In this document: positions 1-5,491 of the stretch, piece after piece
How the letters are laid out: each line of letters opens with the position of its first letter
How positions within the stretch are numbered: the stretch's first letter is position 1
Assembly: GCA_012735355.1 (NCBI GenBank)
Contig: JAAYHP010000426.1
Span: forward strand, 1-5,491
From: Lysinibacillus sp.
GTDB taxonomy: Bacteria; Bacillota; Bacilli; Bacillales_A; Planococcaceae
Direction of reading: 5' to 3'
DNA: 5,491 bases
The notes under the pieces: generated by a model
Database searches by the model: none
Told to the model about the DNA's origin: nothing
Seen by the model: the letters and a program-made list of their open reading frames with translations, nothing else
Position numbers and translations under genes: made by a program

Positions 1-72
1 ATATTAATTATACAACATACGGCAGGAAATGAATTTTTGTTCAGTTTTGGAAAGGAAATATACTATAAAACA

Positions 73-699
73 TTATTTTCCTGTAATAATTTCGTAAATC
101 GGTAAAAGCTTTTCGAAAGTATCTTCTGTTATGTTTAAAAATTCTTCCGAAGATAGATTTATGCATTGTTCACGAGGAATATGACGACCAACTAAAAATT
201 CACCTTTTTTTACGTCGCGTAAACGCACTAAAAGCTCGTTTAACTTGCCATCTAAAGCATCCTTTAAAGGAATTGCCTCGGGAGACATGTGATCACCAGA
301 AATAATAAAATCGTCAGGAAGCTCGTGAAAAGCTTCGATGGAATTTAATAAGCGATTAGCCATGACAGCTTTTTGAGGAGCTTCATAAATAATTGCAACA
401 ACGATGAATAAATGTGAATTCCATAACCCAATTTGAAAATGAGGAAGTGATTTATATCCTCGCTTATAAGGAGCAAATGCTACCCAAGAATCTTTAGGAG
501 GATTGATTGTTCTTCGAGCATGTTTTGCAACATGGGCAAAAAATTCTTCACCAGTTTTTGCGCTGAAATATCCTGAAAAGTGGTTTCCTAGTGCTTCAAA
601 TTTTGGTCGCACAATCGTTTTAAGTGCATCCATACGATGATCTAGTCCTTCAATTGTAAATACGTCGAAGTCTGATTGTGTCCATTGTACTTCAATCAT
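73..699 (-). CDS. yktB: DUF1054 family protein, YktB-like
   Basis: A 208-residue protein of the YktB/DUF1054 family, conserved in Bacillales; its biochemical role is not established to my knowledge. The start at 699 is chosen because a good Shine-Dalgarno (AAAGGAGAA on the minus strand, about 704-712) lies at normal spacing. The open frame continues upstream to 822, but those 41 extra residues have no ribosome site and cross the intergenic region. The start MIEVQWTQSDFDVF and the aromatic core at about residues 72-107 (WVAFAPYKRGYKSLPHFQIG, then LWNSHLFIVVAIIYEAP) are the family hallmarks, as is the later FLVGRHI (168-174). No signal peptide or membrane segment is seen, so it should be cytosolic. 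It is divergent from the small gene at 808. In B. subtilis a gene of this family also sits close to yktC, which supports the assignment. No convincing terminator is visible in bases 1-72. The family call is confident; the function is unknown. Confidence 0.9.
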   Translation of the reverse strand: MIEVQWTQSDFDVFTIEGLDHRMDALKTIVRPKFEALGNHFSGYFSAKTGEEFFAHVAKHARRTINPPKDSWVAFAPYKRGYKSLPHFQIGLWNSHLFIVVAIIYEAPQKAVMANRLLNSIEAFHELPDDFIISGDHMSPEAIPLKDALDGKLNELLVRLRDVKKGEFLVGRHIPREQCINLSSEEFLNITEDTFEKLLPIYEIITGK

Positions 700-755
700 G
701 TTTAAATTCTCCTTTTGAATTGTATGTTTATTTTCAATGGTTTTTGGGAAAAATC

Positions 756-785
756 TTGTAACAATAGCATTTATCCTTGTGACAA
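756..785. promoter_or_regulatory. Paired TTGTNACAA palindromes, possible operator
   Basis: Two copies of a perfect 9-bp palindrome, TTGTAACAA (756-764) and TTGTGACAA (777-785), each preceded by C. They lie in the 108-bp gap between the divergent yktB-like gene and the small gene at 808. Their centres (760 and 781) are 21 bp apart, two helical turns, so both would face the same side of the DNA. This would fit a dimeric or tetrameric regulator. I do not recognise the motif as a standard Bacillus regulator site, and no clean sigma-A promoter is visible here. The operator role is inference; the sequences are seen directly. Confidence 0.35.
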
Positions 786-807
786 AATTTTTTGGAAAGG
801 AAAGTGA

Positions 808-1011
808 TTGTTCATGAAACAAATGATTAAAATTATCCGCAAAGTTGATATTGAGAAGCAGTACGAAGAAGTATTACGCTTGGAATTAGATTATGAATTG
901 GCGTCCCTTTATTCCGCAATGCAAAATAATGACACGAAAGAAATGGAAAGATGTAATAAGCGTTTAAAGGAAATTCAAGATGAATTAGATGGTTTGCACG
1001 CTTATGTGTAA
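808..1011 (+). CDS. Small conserved charged helical protein of unknown function
   Basis: A 67-residue protein, rich in Glu, Lys, Asp and Leu. From about residue 14 to 65 it reads as one or two long amphipathic helices (KQYEEVLRLELDYELASLYS, then EMERCNKRLKEIQDELDGL), a short coiled-coil-like hairpin. There is no membrane segment or recognised catalytic motif. The start is ambiguous. TTG at 808 lies 7 nt after the GGAAAGG ribosome site (794-800), whereas ATG at 814 would be 13 nt from it but 6 nt from a weaker AAAGTGA; the two choices differ by two residues. A small gene is also found between yktB and yktC in B. subtilis (ykzI, from memory), and this is probably its counterpart by position, but I cannot confirm homology. 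It is divergent from the yktB-like gene and ends 20 nt before an intrinsic terminator, so it is probably monocistronic. Confidence 0.8.
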   Translation: MFMKQMIKIIRKVDIEKQYEEVLRLELDYELASLYSAMQNNDTKEMERCNKRLKEIQDELDGLHAYV

Positions 1012-1030
1012 ACATTTTCCCTTCCACTAG

Positions 1031-1069
1031 AATCACTTGCTATGTTTACTTTTGGCAAGTGATTTTTTT
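1031..1069 (+). terminator. Rho-independent terminator after the small gene at 808
   Basis: A perfect 10-bp inverted repeat, AATCACTTGC (1031-1040) and GCAAGTGATT (1055-1064), encloses a 14-nt loop and runs into a T tract (TTTTTTT from 1063). It begins 20 nt after the stop codon of the upstream gene and is oriented to end that transcript. Confidence 0.88.
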
Positions 1070-1338
1070 ATTGCATTCAAATATTTATTAAGATTTTTCC
1101 TTCTACATTTCCTAACCTTCTTAGTGAAAGTATATAATAACATTGTAAAAATATACAAAATAAAGGTTTCTACTTTATTAAAGCAGAATATTATGAAACT
1201 TTTAAAAAAATAGAAGTTCTTTTCTAGGAATAATGGTAAAATGAAGAAGTAGTTTAAAAAATAGAAAGTTTCAGATAAATTATAAGTTCTCATGCTTTAT
1301 TAATACTGCTGAGCGATTTTGAAGGTAGGTAATGTGTG
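1070..1338 (+). other. AT-rich gene-free leader upstream of the suhB-like gene
   Basis: About 270 nt without a credible gene. An AT-rich open frame on the minus strand (1293 to 1033) lacks a ribosome site and runs through the terminator, so it is not taken as coding. The stretch holds a perfect TATAAT at 1133-1138 with no recognisable -35, an extended -10-like TGGTAAAAT at 1234-1242, and two copies of a roughly 19-bp element TTTAAAAA(A)ATAGAA(A)GTT (about 1201-1218 and 1253-1270) flanking the latter. No riboswitch-like structure was recognised. Confidence 0.5.
1234..1242 (+). promoter_or_regulatory. Candidate extended -10 promoter for the suhB-like gene
   Basis: TG-G-TAAAAT matches an extended -10 element (five of six bases of TATAAT preceded by TGN). 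The bases 17 nt upstream (AAGTTC) do not resemble a -35 box. A start near 1249 would give a leader of about 90 nt. The alternative is the perfect TATAAT at 1133-1138, which also lacks a clear -35. Weak evidence. Confidence 0.3.
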
Positions 1339-2130
1339 ATGGATTTAGGAAGAATCAATGAATTTGCGTTAGAAATGATTTTTGATGCAGGAAAATATAT
1401 ACGTGCTTCTTTTTCGCAAGAGTTAATTATAGAAACAAAATCTGATTTTAAAGACATTGTCACAAATATCGATCGGGAAATTGAACAGTTTTTTGTAAAT
1501 AAAATAAAAATGAGAGACCCTTCCCACAAGATTTTAGGAGAAGAGGGGATGGGAGACAATATTGTTACACTAGATGGTCCCGTATGGATAATTGATCCTA
1601 TTGATGGGACGATGAATTTCGTTAAGCAACATCGCCATTTTCTAATTTCAATAGGCTTTTATGTTGATGGTGAGGGAAAGTTAGGGTATTTGTATGATGT
1701 AATGCGGAATGAAATCATATACGCCATTCGAGGTGAAGGAGCGTTTATTGATCATCGTAGAATTCGCAAATTAATGCCTTTAACTATTGAAGAAGCGGTG
1801 ATTGGGATCAATGCTAGCTGGGTAATCCCAAATGATAAAATTAACCATGAAAAAATGATTCAATTAATTAAAAAGGTGCGGGGAACGCGGTCATATGGAT
1901 CTGCTGCAATGGAAATCTCTCTAGTAGTAACAGGGAAGCTAGATGCGTACTTGTCGATGCGGCTGGCACCGTGGGATGTCGGTGGCGGAATGGTGATTGC
2001 GGAAGAAGTGGGCGCTGTTACGAGCAATTTAAAAGGAAAACCCTTCAATTTATTGACTCATGATACATTTCTAATTGCCAATCCTTCGATTCACAAAATA
2101 TTGTTAGATCAATTTATAGAGTTGAAATAA
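1339..2130 (+). CDS. suhB: Inositol monophosphatase family protein (SuhB/YktC)
   Basis: A 263-residue soluble phosphatase of the Mg-dependent, lithium-sensitive inositol monophosphatase family, which hydrolyses inositol-1-phosphate or related sugar phosphates. The true substrate of Bacillales members is less certain. Both family signatures are intact: GEE at 67-69, WIIDPIDGTMNF at 83-94 with metal ligands D86 and D89 and the conserved T91, and PWDVGGGMVIAEEVGAVTS at 211-229 with the third metal ligand D213. The length is normal for the family (about 260-270). ATG at 1339 is preferred because the ribosome site GAAGGTAGGT (1321-1330) lies 8 nt upstream; GTG at 1336 is in frame but closer. It stands alone on its strand between the terminator at 1031 and the bidirectional terminator at 2135, so it is probably monocistronic. 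It corresponds by position to B. subtilis yktC. The family is certain and the substrate is inferred. Confidence 0.95.
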   Translation: MDLGRINEFALEMIFDAGKYIRASFSQELIIETKSDFKDIVTNIDREIEQFFVNKIKMRDPSHKILGEEGMGDNIVTLDGPVWIIDPIDGTMNFVKQHRHFLISIGFYVDGEGKLGYLYDVMRNEIIYAIRGEGAFIDHRRIRKLMPLTIEEAVIGINASWVIPNDKINHEKMIQLIKKVRGTRSYGSAAMEISLVVTGKLDAYLSMRLAPWDVGGGMVIAEEVGAVTSNLKGKPFNLLTHDTFLIANPSIHKILLDQFIELK

Positions 2131-2134
2131 TAAA

Positions 2135-2168
2135 AAAGGTGCTCGGCGAATAGTAGTCGAGCACTTTT
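2135..2168. terminator. Bidirectional terminator between suhB and ylaF
   Basis: The inverted repeat AAAGGTGCTCG (2135-2145) and CGAGCACTTTT (2158-2168) forms an 11-bp stem (one G-T wobble on the plus strand) with a 12-nt loop. On the minus strand it is followed by six Ts (complement of A2132-2137), a strong terminator for ylaF. On the plus strand the tail is TTTT then CACATTTT, adequate for suhB, whose stop is 4 nt before the stem. Placement between convergent genes supports dual use. Confidence 0.88.
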
Positions 2169-2177
2169 CACATTTTA

Positions 2178-2363
2178 TTAAAGAAGTCCGTTTTCTCGGA
2201 ATTTCCGTTTCGTTCGAAAACCAATTCCCATTACAAAGCCTAATGCAGCAACGCTTGCAATGATAGCAAAAATACTTTGAATCGCAATGGCATAGCCGAT
2301 AGATATCATGGAGAGAAGTGCAGCCAAGGCAAATATAAACATTACTACTTTAGCTTTATTCAT
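2178..2363 (-). CDS. ylaF: Small two-helix membrane protein, YlaF-like (DUF5325)
   Basis: A 61-residue hydrophobic protein with two predicted membrane helices (about residues 5-27 and 30-49), a very short turn between them, and a basic C-terminal tail (RTKRKFREN, 50-58). The positive-inside rule suggests both ends are cytoplasmic, which would give a helical hairpin. The ATG at 2363 has a strong ribosome site, AAGGGGGCG on the minus strand (about 2370-2378). Size, hairpin layout and its place immediately upstream of and divergent to typA match the Bacillales YlaF/DUF5325 family; I know of no established function. It lies back to back with typA across a 125-bp gap and converges on suhB. A weak promoter can be proposed on the minus strand (TTGTCC near 2424 and TATTAT-like sequence near 2400), but the spacing is poor. 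Confidence 0.85.
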   Translation of the reverse strand: MNKAKVVMFIFALAALLSMISIGYAIAIQSIFAIIASVAALGFVMGIGFRTKRKFRENGLL

Positions 2364-2438
2364 GAATAGCGCCCCCTTATATAAAGGTTAATATTTAATA
2401 ATATAATATTTCTGAAAAGGACAAAATTTTTATTCTTG

Positions 2439-2447
2439 TGTTATAAT
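2439..2447 (+). promoter_or_regulatory. Extended -10 promoter of typA
   Basis: TG-T-TATAAT is a perfect extended -10 element. The best -35 candidate is AGGACA at 2418-2423 (18-bp spacer), which is poor but tolerable with the TG extension. Transcription would start near 2454, giving a 35-nt leader before the typA ATG. The leader shows no regulatory hairpin that I can see. Confidence 0.7.
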
Positions 2448-2488
2448 AGCACAGTTAATCTCATGAAAAAAGAATATGGAGTGGAAAT

Positions 2489-4336
2489 ATGACAAAATTA
2501 CGTGAAGATATTCGCAATATTGCAATCATCGCCCACGTTGACCATGGTAAAACAACTTTAGTGGACCAATTATTAAAACAATCTGGAACTTTTCGTTCAA
2601 ATGAATATGTTGAAGAGCGAGTAATGGACTCAGGAGACATAGAACGTGAACGTGGAATTACTATTTTGGCAAAAAATACAGCCGTTAATTATAAAGACAC
2701 AAAAATTAATATTTTAGATACACCAGGACACGCTGACTTTGGAGGCGAAGTTGAGCGTATTTTAAAAATGGTTGATGGTGTTTTACTTGTTGTTGATGCT
2801 TACGAAGGATGCATGCCCCAAACGCGCTTCGTGTTGAAAAAAGCATTGGAACAAAAATTAACACCGATCGTAGTCGTAAATAAAGTCGATAAGGAATCTG
2901 CTCGCCCACTGGAAGTAGTAGACGAAGTATTAGATTTACTAATTGAATTAGGTGCCGATGAAGAGCAACTAGAATTTCCTGTTGTTTACGCATCCGGTGT
3001 GAATGGGACGGCGAGTTTAGATCCGGATCCTTCCACTCAAGAAGACAATTTGCAGTGTTTATTTGATACGATTTTAGAAACAATCCCTGCTCCAGTTGAT
3101 AATTCTGATGAACCTTTACAATTCCAAGTAACGATGCTTGATTATAACGATTATGTAGGACGTATTGGTGTTGGCCGTATTTTCTGCGGTTCCATCCACG
3201 TTGGACAATCTGTAGCGTTAATGAAATTGGACGGCAGTGTGAAACAATACCGAGTGACAAAATTATTAGGCTATTCAGGTTTGAAACGAGAAGAAATTGA
3301 ATCAGCTAGTGCAGGAGATATCGTAGCCGTTTCAGGGATGGATGATATTAACGTTGGTGAAACAGTTTGTCCTGTTGAACATCAAGAAGCTTTACCAGCT
3401 TTACGCATTGACGAACCAACATTACAAATGACTTTCTTAGTAAATAACTCTCCATTTGCTGGCCGAGAAGGTAAATTTGTTACAGCAAGGAAGCTTGAAG
3501 AACGTTTAAAACAACAGTTAGAGACGGATGTTTCATTACGAGTGGAAGATACGGATTCACCAGATGCTTGGATTGTATCCGGTCGTGGAGAATTGCATTT
3601 ATCCATATTAATTGAAAACATGCGCCGTGAAGGATATGAATTACAAGTGTCAAAACCGCAAGTAATTATTCGCGAAATCGATGGTGTGAAATGTGAACCG
3701 ATTGAACGAGTGCAAGTGGATGTGCCAGAAGAACACGTTGGTGCTGTCATTGAATCGTTAGGAAACCGTAAAGGTGAAATGCTCGATATGTCAAACAATG
3801 GCAATGGACAAACTCGTTTAATTTTCATGGTACCTGCTCGAGGACTCATCGGATATACGACGGAATTCATGTCCATTACAAAAGGGTATGGTATTATTAA
3901 CCATACATTTGATAGCTACAAACCGGTTGTTCAAGGTCGTGTTGGTGGACGTCACAATGGTGTACTTGTGTCAATGGAAACTGGAAAAGCATCAACTTAT
4001 GGTATGATGCAAGTGGAAGACCGTGGTATACTATTTGTAGAGCCAGGAACGGAAATTTACGAAGGGATGATTGTTGGGGAACATAATCGTGACAATGACC
4101 TTGCAGTAAATATTACAAAACAAAAGCAAAAAACAAATGTCCGTTCCGCTACAAAAGACCAAACATCCGTTATTAAAAAACCGAGAATTTTAACGTTGGA
4201 AGAAGCGTTGGAATATTTAAATGACGATGAGTATTTGGAAGTAACACCAGAATCGATTCGTTTACGTAAACAAATATTAGATAAAAACGAAAGAGAAAAA
4301 GTAGCGAAAAAGAAAAAATACGCTGAACAAGTATAA
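2489..4336 (+). CDS. typA: Translational GTPase TypA/BipA
   Basis: A complete 615-residue ribosome-associated GTPase of the EF-G/LepA superfamily. TypA/BipA binds the 70S ribosome in the EF-G region and supports 50S assembly and growth under cold or other stress. All GTPase motifs are present: G1 AHVDHGKT (15-22), the switch I RGITI with T58, G3 DTPGH (77-81) with the catalytic His81, G4 NKVD (131-134), and G5 around ASG (168-170). After the G domain (about 1-200) follow the beta-barrel domain II (about 205-290), domain III (about 305-380), the EF-G domain V-like fold (about 395-480), and the BipA-specific C-terminal domain ending in a lysine-rich tail (604-615). The length is typical for the family. 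The start has a GGAGTGG ribosome site at 2478-2484. ylaH follows after 35 nt with no terminator between, so they are likely cotranscribed, as in the B. subtilis ylaG-ylaH arrangement. Nothing in it looks broken or transferred. Confidence 0.98.
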   Translation: MTKLREDIRNIAIIAHVDHGKTTLVDQLLKQSGTFRSNEYVEERVMDSGDIERERGITILAKNTAVNYKDTKINILDTPGHADFGGEVERILKMVDGVLLVVDAYEGCMPQTRFVLKKALEQKLTPIVVVNKVDKESARPLEVVDEVLDLLIELGADEEQLEFPVVYASGVNGTASLDPDPSTQEDNLQCLFDTILETIPAPVDNSDEPLQFQVTMLDYNDYVGRIGVGRIFCGSIHVGQSVALMKLDGSVKQYRVTKLLGYSGLKREEIESASAGDIVAVSGMDDINVGETVCPVEHQEALPALRIDEPTLQMTFLVNNSPFAGREGKFVTARKLEERLKQQLETDVSLRVEDTDSPDAWIVSGRGELHLSILIENMRREGYELQVSKPQVIIREIDGVKCEPIERVQVDVPEEHVGAVIESLGNRKGEMLDMSNNGNGQTRLIFMVPARGLIGYTTEFMSITKGYGIINHTFDSYKPVVQGRVGGRHNGVLVSMETGKASTYGMMQVEDRGILFVEPGTEIYEGMIVGEHNRDNDLAVNITKQKQKTNVRSATKDQTSVIKKPRILTLEEALEYLNDDEYLEVTPESIRLRKQILDKNEREKVAKKKKYAEQV

Positions 4337-4371
4337 TTCTTTCTTTTAAAGTATGAAAGGTGTTGTTCGAA

Positions 4372-4737
4372 TTGAAGCTTTTCAGTTTGATATTAGCGTC
4401 TGCACCAGTACTTAGTGATACAGAACGAGTGTTTAATCGCATGTCACCGATTACTCGTTATGTTTACGAAAGTGCTCCAAGCAATACAACTGCAGGATAT
4501 ATTATCTTTTTCTTAGTTTTCATCTTATCTGCAATAGTGTATAAACTCGGCTTTGCGAAAAAACTTAGTTTAGGTAAAAATATAATTATTTATATTTTCC
4601 TATTTTTAGGTTGTATTCTACTAACATTCTTCGCGATTTTCTTGCCAATGATTGAAGGATTAATTGTTGCAGCACTTGTATTAATTCTTTATAAAATTCG
4701 TTTATGGCGAGAGAAGAAGGAAGAACAAGAAGCTTAA
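4372..4737 (+). CDS. ylaH: YlaH-like small membrane protein
   Basis: A 121-residue membrane protein with three predicted helices (about 42-59, 70-91 and 93-108) and a charged C-terminal tail rich in Lys and Glu (RLWREKKEEQEA, 110-121). The segment IVYKLGFAKKLSLGKN (55-70) and the FLPMIEGLIVAALVLILYKI block (90-109) resemble the YlaH family found next to typA in Bacillales; the function is unknown. The start is uncertain. TTG at 4372 lies 9 nt after the ribosome site GAAAGGTG (4355-4362). GTG at 4360 overlaps that site and is unlikely. ATG at 4441 (98 residues) has no good ribosome site. With the 4372 start the N-terminus is a short hydrophobic stretch (LFSLILASAPVLS) that could be an extra membrane-associated segment. 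It is downstream of typA by 35 nt and probably in its operon. Confidence 0.85.
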   Translation: MKLFSLILASAPVLSDTERVFNRMSPITRYVYESAPSNTTAGYIIFFLVFILSAIVYKLGFAKKLSLGKNIIIYIFLFLGCILLTFFAIFLPMIEGLIVAALVLILYKIRLWREKKEEQEA

Positions 4738-4910
4738 TTTGTATGTGGAAAAATGTGATTCCAGATGCATTAGAATATTAGGTAGTTTATTATTGATTAG
4801 GGATCCTATCGCTATTCAATTACAATTCCTATGAATGAATTTGCAAGTAGCAGTGTCTTTTAAGTAATAGAAGAATCCCTGTCACGTCACAGAAAAAATG
4901 AGCTTAGATG

Positions 4911-4957
4911 AAGAGCGAATTGAGAAAACGTTGTGTTTTCCCAATTCGCTCTTTTTT
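4911..4957 (+). terminator. Very strong intrinsic terminator downstream of ylaH
   Basis: A 12-bp perfect stem (4911-4922 with 4942-4953) is extended by one A-C mismatch and a further 6 bp (4924-4929 with 4935-4940), with a 5-nt loop GTTGT and a T run at 4952-4957. It is oriented for plus-strand transcripts only, since the minus-strand side has no T run. It lies about 175 nt after the ylaH stop, so it presumably ends the typA-ylaH transcript with a long 3' UTR, or a short separate RNA. Confidence 0.92.
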
Positions 4958-4970
4958 GGTAAATAGAGTA

Positions 4971-4983
4971 AATGTTAAACATT
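4971..4983. repeat. 13-bp perfect palindrome AATGTT-A-AACATT
   Basis: Two 6-bp arms around a central A, next to a TATAAG hexamer (4983-4988) that could serve as a poor -10. It could be an operator for transcription toward the repeat array and lipoprotein gene, but the AT-rich context means such a palindrome can arise by chance. I do not recognise it as a specific regulator site. Confidence 0.25.
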
Positions 4984-5038
4984 ATAAGTCGTTAGAGATT
5001 TCACAGAAATAAGGAATTTCTATGTGTGGGGGAGAGAG

Positions 5039-5237
5039 TATCTACCCCAAGTATGCTATTTGTACGAGAGGAGAGGATATTTTCACGAGCAGGGAGAGTA
5101 TGTGCACGAGCAAGAGTGATTTCCGCACAAGCTGGTGTGCTATCTATACAAGTGAAGAGAGTATTCACACAAGCAAGGAGCGTATCTACACATGCCGATG
5201 TGCTATTCACTCAAGAGGAGAAAGTATTCGCTCAAGA
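5039..5237. repeat. Degenerate 21-bp tandem repeat, ten units
   Basis: Ten units start at 5039, 5057, 5078, 5099, 5120, 5141, 5162, 5183, 5204 and 5225. All are 21 bp apart except the first, which is 18 bp, and the last is cut after 13 bp. The core is approximately TATYYRCACRAG followed by a 9-nt purine-rich spacer such as CAAGGAGAG. The T at core positions 1 and 3 is constant and the A at position 2 occurs in nine of ten units. The units are clearly diverged, so the array is not a fresh expansion. Because 21 is a multiple of three, several frames on both strands stay open and give 7-residue repeats (for example ESIHTSK on plus, ACVNTLF on minus). These are most simply a by-product of the repeat. 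The array lies after a strong terminator and about 100 bp before the lipoprotein start. Function unknown. Confidence 0.9.
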
Positions 5238-5337
5238 TTGAATTTTTCTCCCATCTTTAGGTAATCACACATTTTTTCTCCTTCGCATAACCTACTCTTG
5301 ATAATTGAAAGAACTACGAAATAAGGAGGTAAGAGGG

Positions 5338-5491
5338 ATGAAATGGTGGAAAATTAGTCTTGCTGTCATGTTGATAGGGATAATGGTTATCTTTGCTGCT
5401 TGTGGAGAAAAAGAGATGACAAAAGTGAAAGTAGGGGAAGTAACGCGTTCGATTTTCTATGCACCACAATACGTTGCGATTTCCAATGGAT
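5338..5491 (+). CDS. ABC transporter substrate-binding lipoprotein (5' end only)
   Basis: Only the first 51 codons are in the window and the gene continues past the right edge. The start has an ideal ribosome site, AAGGAGGT (5323-5330), 7 nt upstream of ATG. The N-terminus is a classical type II signal peptide: KWWK, a hydrophobic core (about 6-19), then the lipobox FAAC with Cys22 as the lipidated residue. The mature protein would therefore be anchored to the outer face of the membrane. The following sequence, TKVKVGEVTRSIFYAPQYVA (28-47) and on to ISNG, is typical of the NMT1/THI5/SsuA-like solute-binding family, in which the first strand is followed by a FYAPQYVAI helix. Members bind thiamine-pyrimidine precursors, sulfonates, nitrate-like or other small ligands; the substrate cannot be told from this fragment. 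ATPase and permease genes would be expected downstream but are outside the window. Confidence 0.85.
   Translation, partial: MKWWKISLAVMLIGIMVIFAACGEKEMTKVKVGEVTRSIFYAPQYVAISNG

Larger units (their letters stand above)
4738..5337. other. 600-bp region without a confident gene
   Basis: Between ylaH and the lipoprotein gene there is no confident coding region. From left to right it contains about 170 nt of unstructured sequence with only ORFs of 10-12 codons, a very strong terminator (4911-4957), a 13-bp palindrome (4971-4983), a degenerate 21-bp tandem repeat (5039-5237), and a short leader with a perfect ribosome site (5323-5330). No conserved thiamine-riboswitch or S-box sequence was recognised upstream of the transporter gene. 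A GATAAT at 5300-5305 could be a -10 for the lipoprotein, but it has no matching -35. Confidence 0.6.

Noticed and set aside
7..12. TATAAT on the minus strand at the left edge, possible promoter reading out of the window
   Set aside because: Perfect hexamer but no TG extension and no acceptable -35 at 15-18 bp; no gene start is visible to support it.
52..83. AGGAAA/TTTCCT inverted repeat at the end of the yktB-like gene as its terminator
   Set aside because: Short AT-rich stem overlapping the stop codon, with no T run on the minus strand after it.
700..822. N-terminal extension of the yktB-like frame up to 822
   Set aside because: No ribosome site upstream of 822, the extension crosses the divergent promoter region, and the internal start at 699 has a strong Shine-Dalgarno and the family N-terminus.
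1033..1293. 86-codon minus-strand frame in the suhB leader
   Set aside because: Low-complexity Phe/Leu/Lys-rich product of AT-rich DNA, no ribosome site, and it runs through the terminator stem at 1031-1064.
2706..3876. Long minus-strand frames inside typA (2706-3260 and 3382-3876)
   Set aside because: They lie entirely within a certain gene, have no ribosome site or recognisable domain, and reflect codon bias of typA.
5001..5210. 69-codon minus-strand frame with ACVDTLL-like repeats
   Set aside because: It is open because the 21-bp repeat keeps phase; it begins inside the array and shows no independent evidence of coding.
5039..5237. CRISPR array
   Set aside because: The unit is 21 bp with no separate unique spacers of 26-40 bp and no identical repeats; it is a contiguous degenerate tandem repeat.
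5022..5272. Terminal inverted repeat ATGTGTG (5022-5028) and CACACAT (5266-5272) flanking the repeat array
   Set aside because: Only 7 bp, not at the array borders, no target-site duplication and no transposase; most likely chance.

Overview
The window looks like chromosomal core sequence from a low-GC, Gram-positive member of the Bacillales (Bacillaceae-like). Three things point there: AT-rich intergenic DNA, strong AAGGAGG-type ribosome binding sites with some TTG/GTG start codons, and a gene set that matches the ykt/yla neighbourhood of Bacillus subtilis. The genus cannot be fixed from the sequence alone.

Left part (1-1070): a DUF1054/YktB-family gene on the minus strand (73-699) is divergent from a small charged helical protein of unknown function on the plus strand (808-1011), which ends at a clean intrinsic terminator. 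The shared intergenic region carries two copies of the 9-bp palindrome TTGTNACAA, 21 bp apart centre to centre.

Middle part (1070-2490): an AT-rich 270-nt leader precedes an inositol-monophosphatase-family gene (suhB/yktC, 1339-2130). This gene converges on a 61-aa two-helix membrane protein (ylaF, DUF5325, minus strand), and a bidirectional terminator lies between them. ylaF is divergent from typA.

Right part (2490-4960): typA/bipA (ribosome-associated translational GTPase, complete, all G motifs intact) is followed after 35 nt by ylaH (small three-helix membrane protein), probably as one operon from an extended -10 promoter. A very strong terminator lies about 175 nt beyond ylaH.

Right edge (4960-5491): a gene-free stretch contains a degenerate 21-bp tandem repeat of ten units (about 5039-5237). 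A perfect ribosome binding site then precedes the first 51 codons of a lipoprotein, probably the substrate-binding protein of an NMT1/THI5/SsuA-type ABC importer. The gene runs off the window.

Most of the window is ordinary conserved core genome. The tandem repeat array is the only clearly unusual structure, and the paired palindromes at 756-785 are the second most interesting. I see no convincing new multi-gene system.
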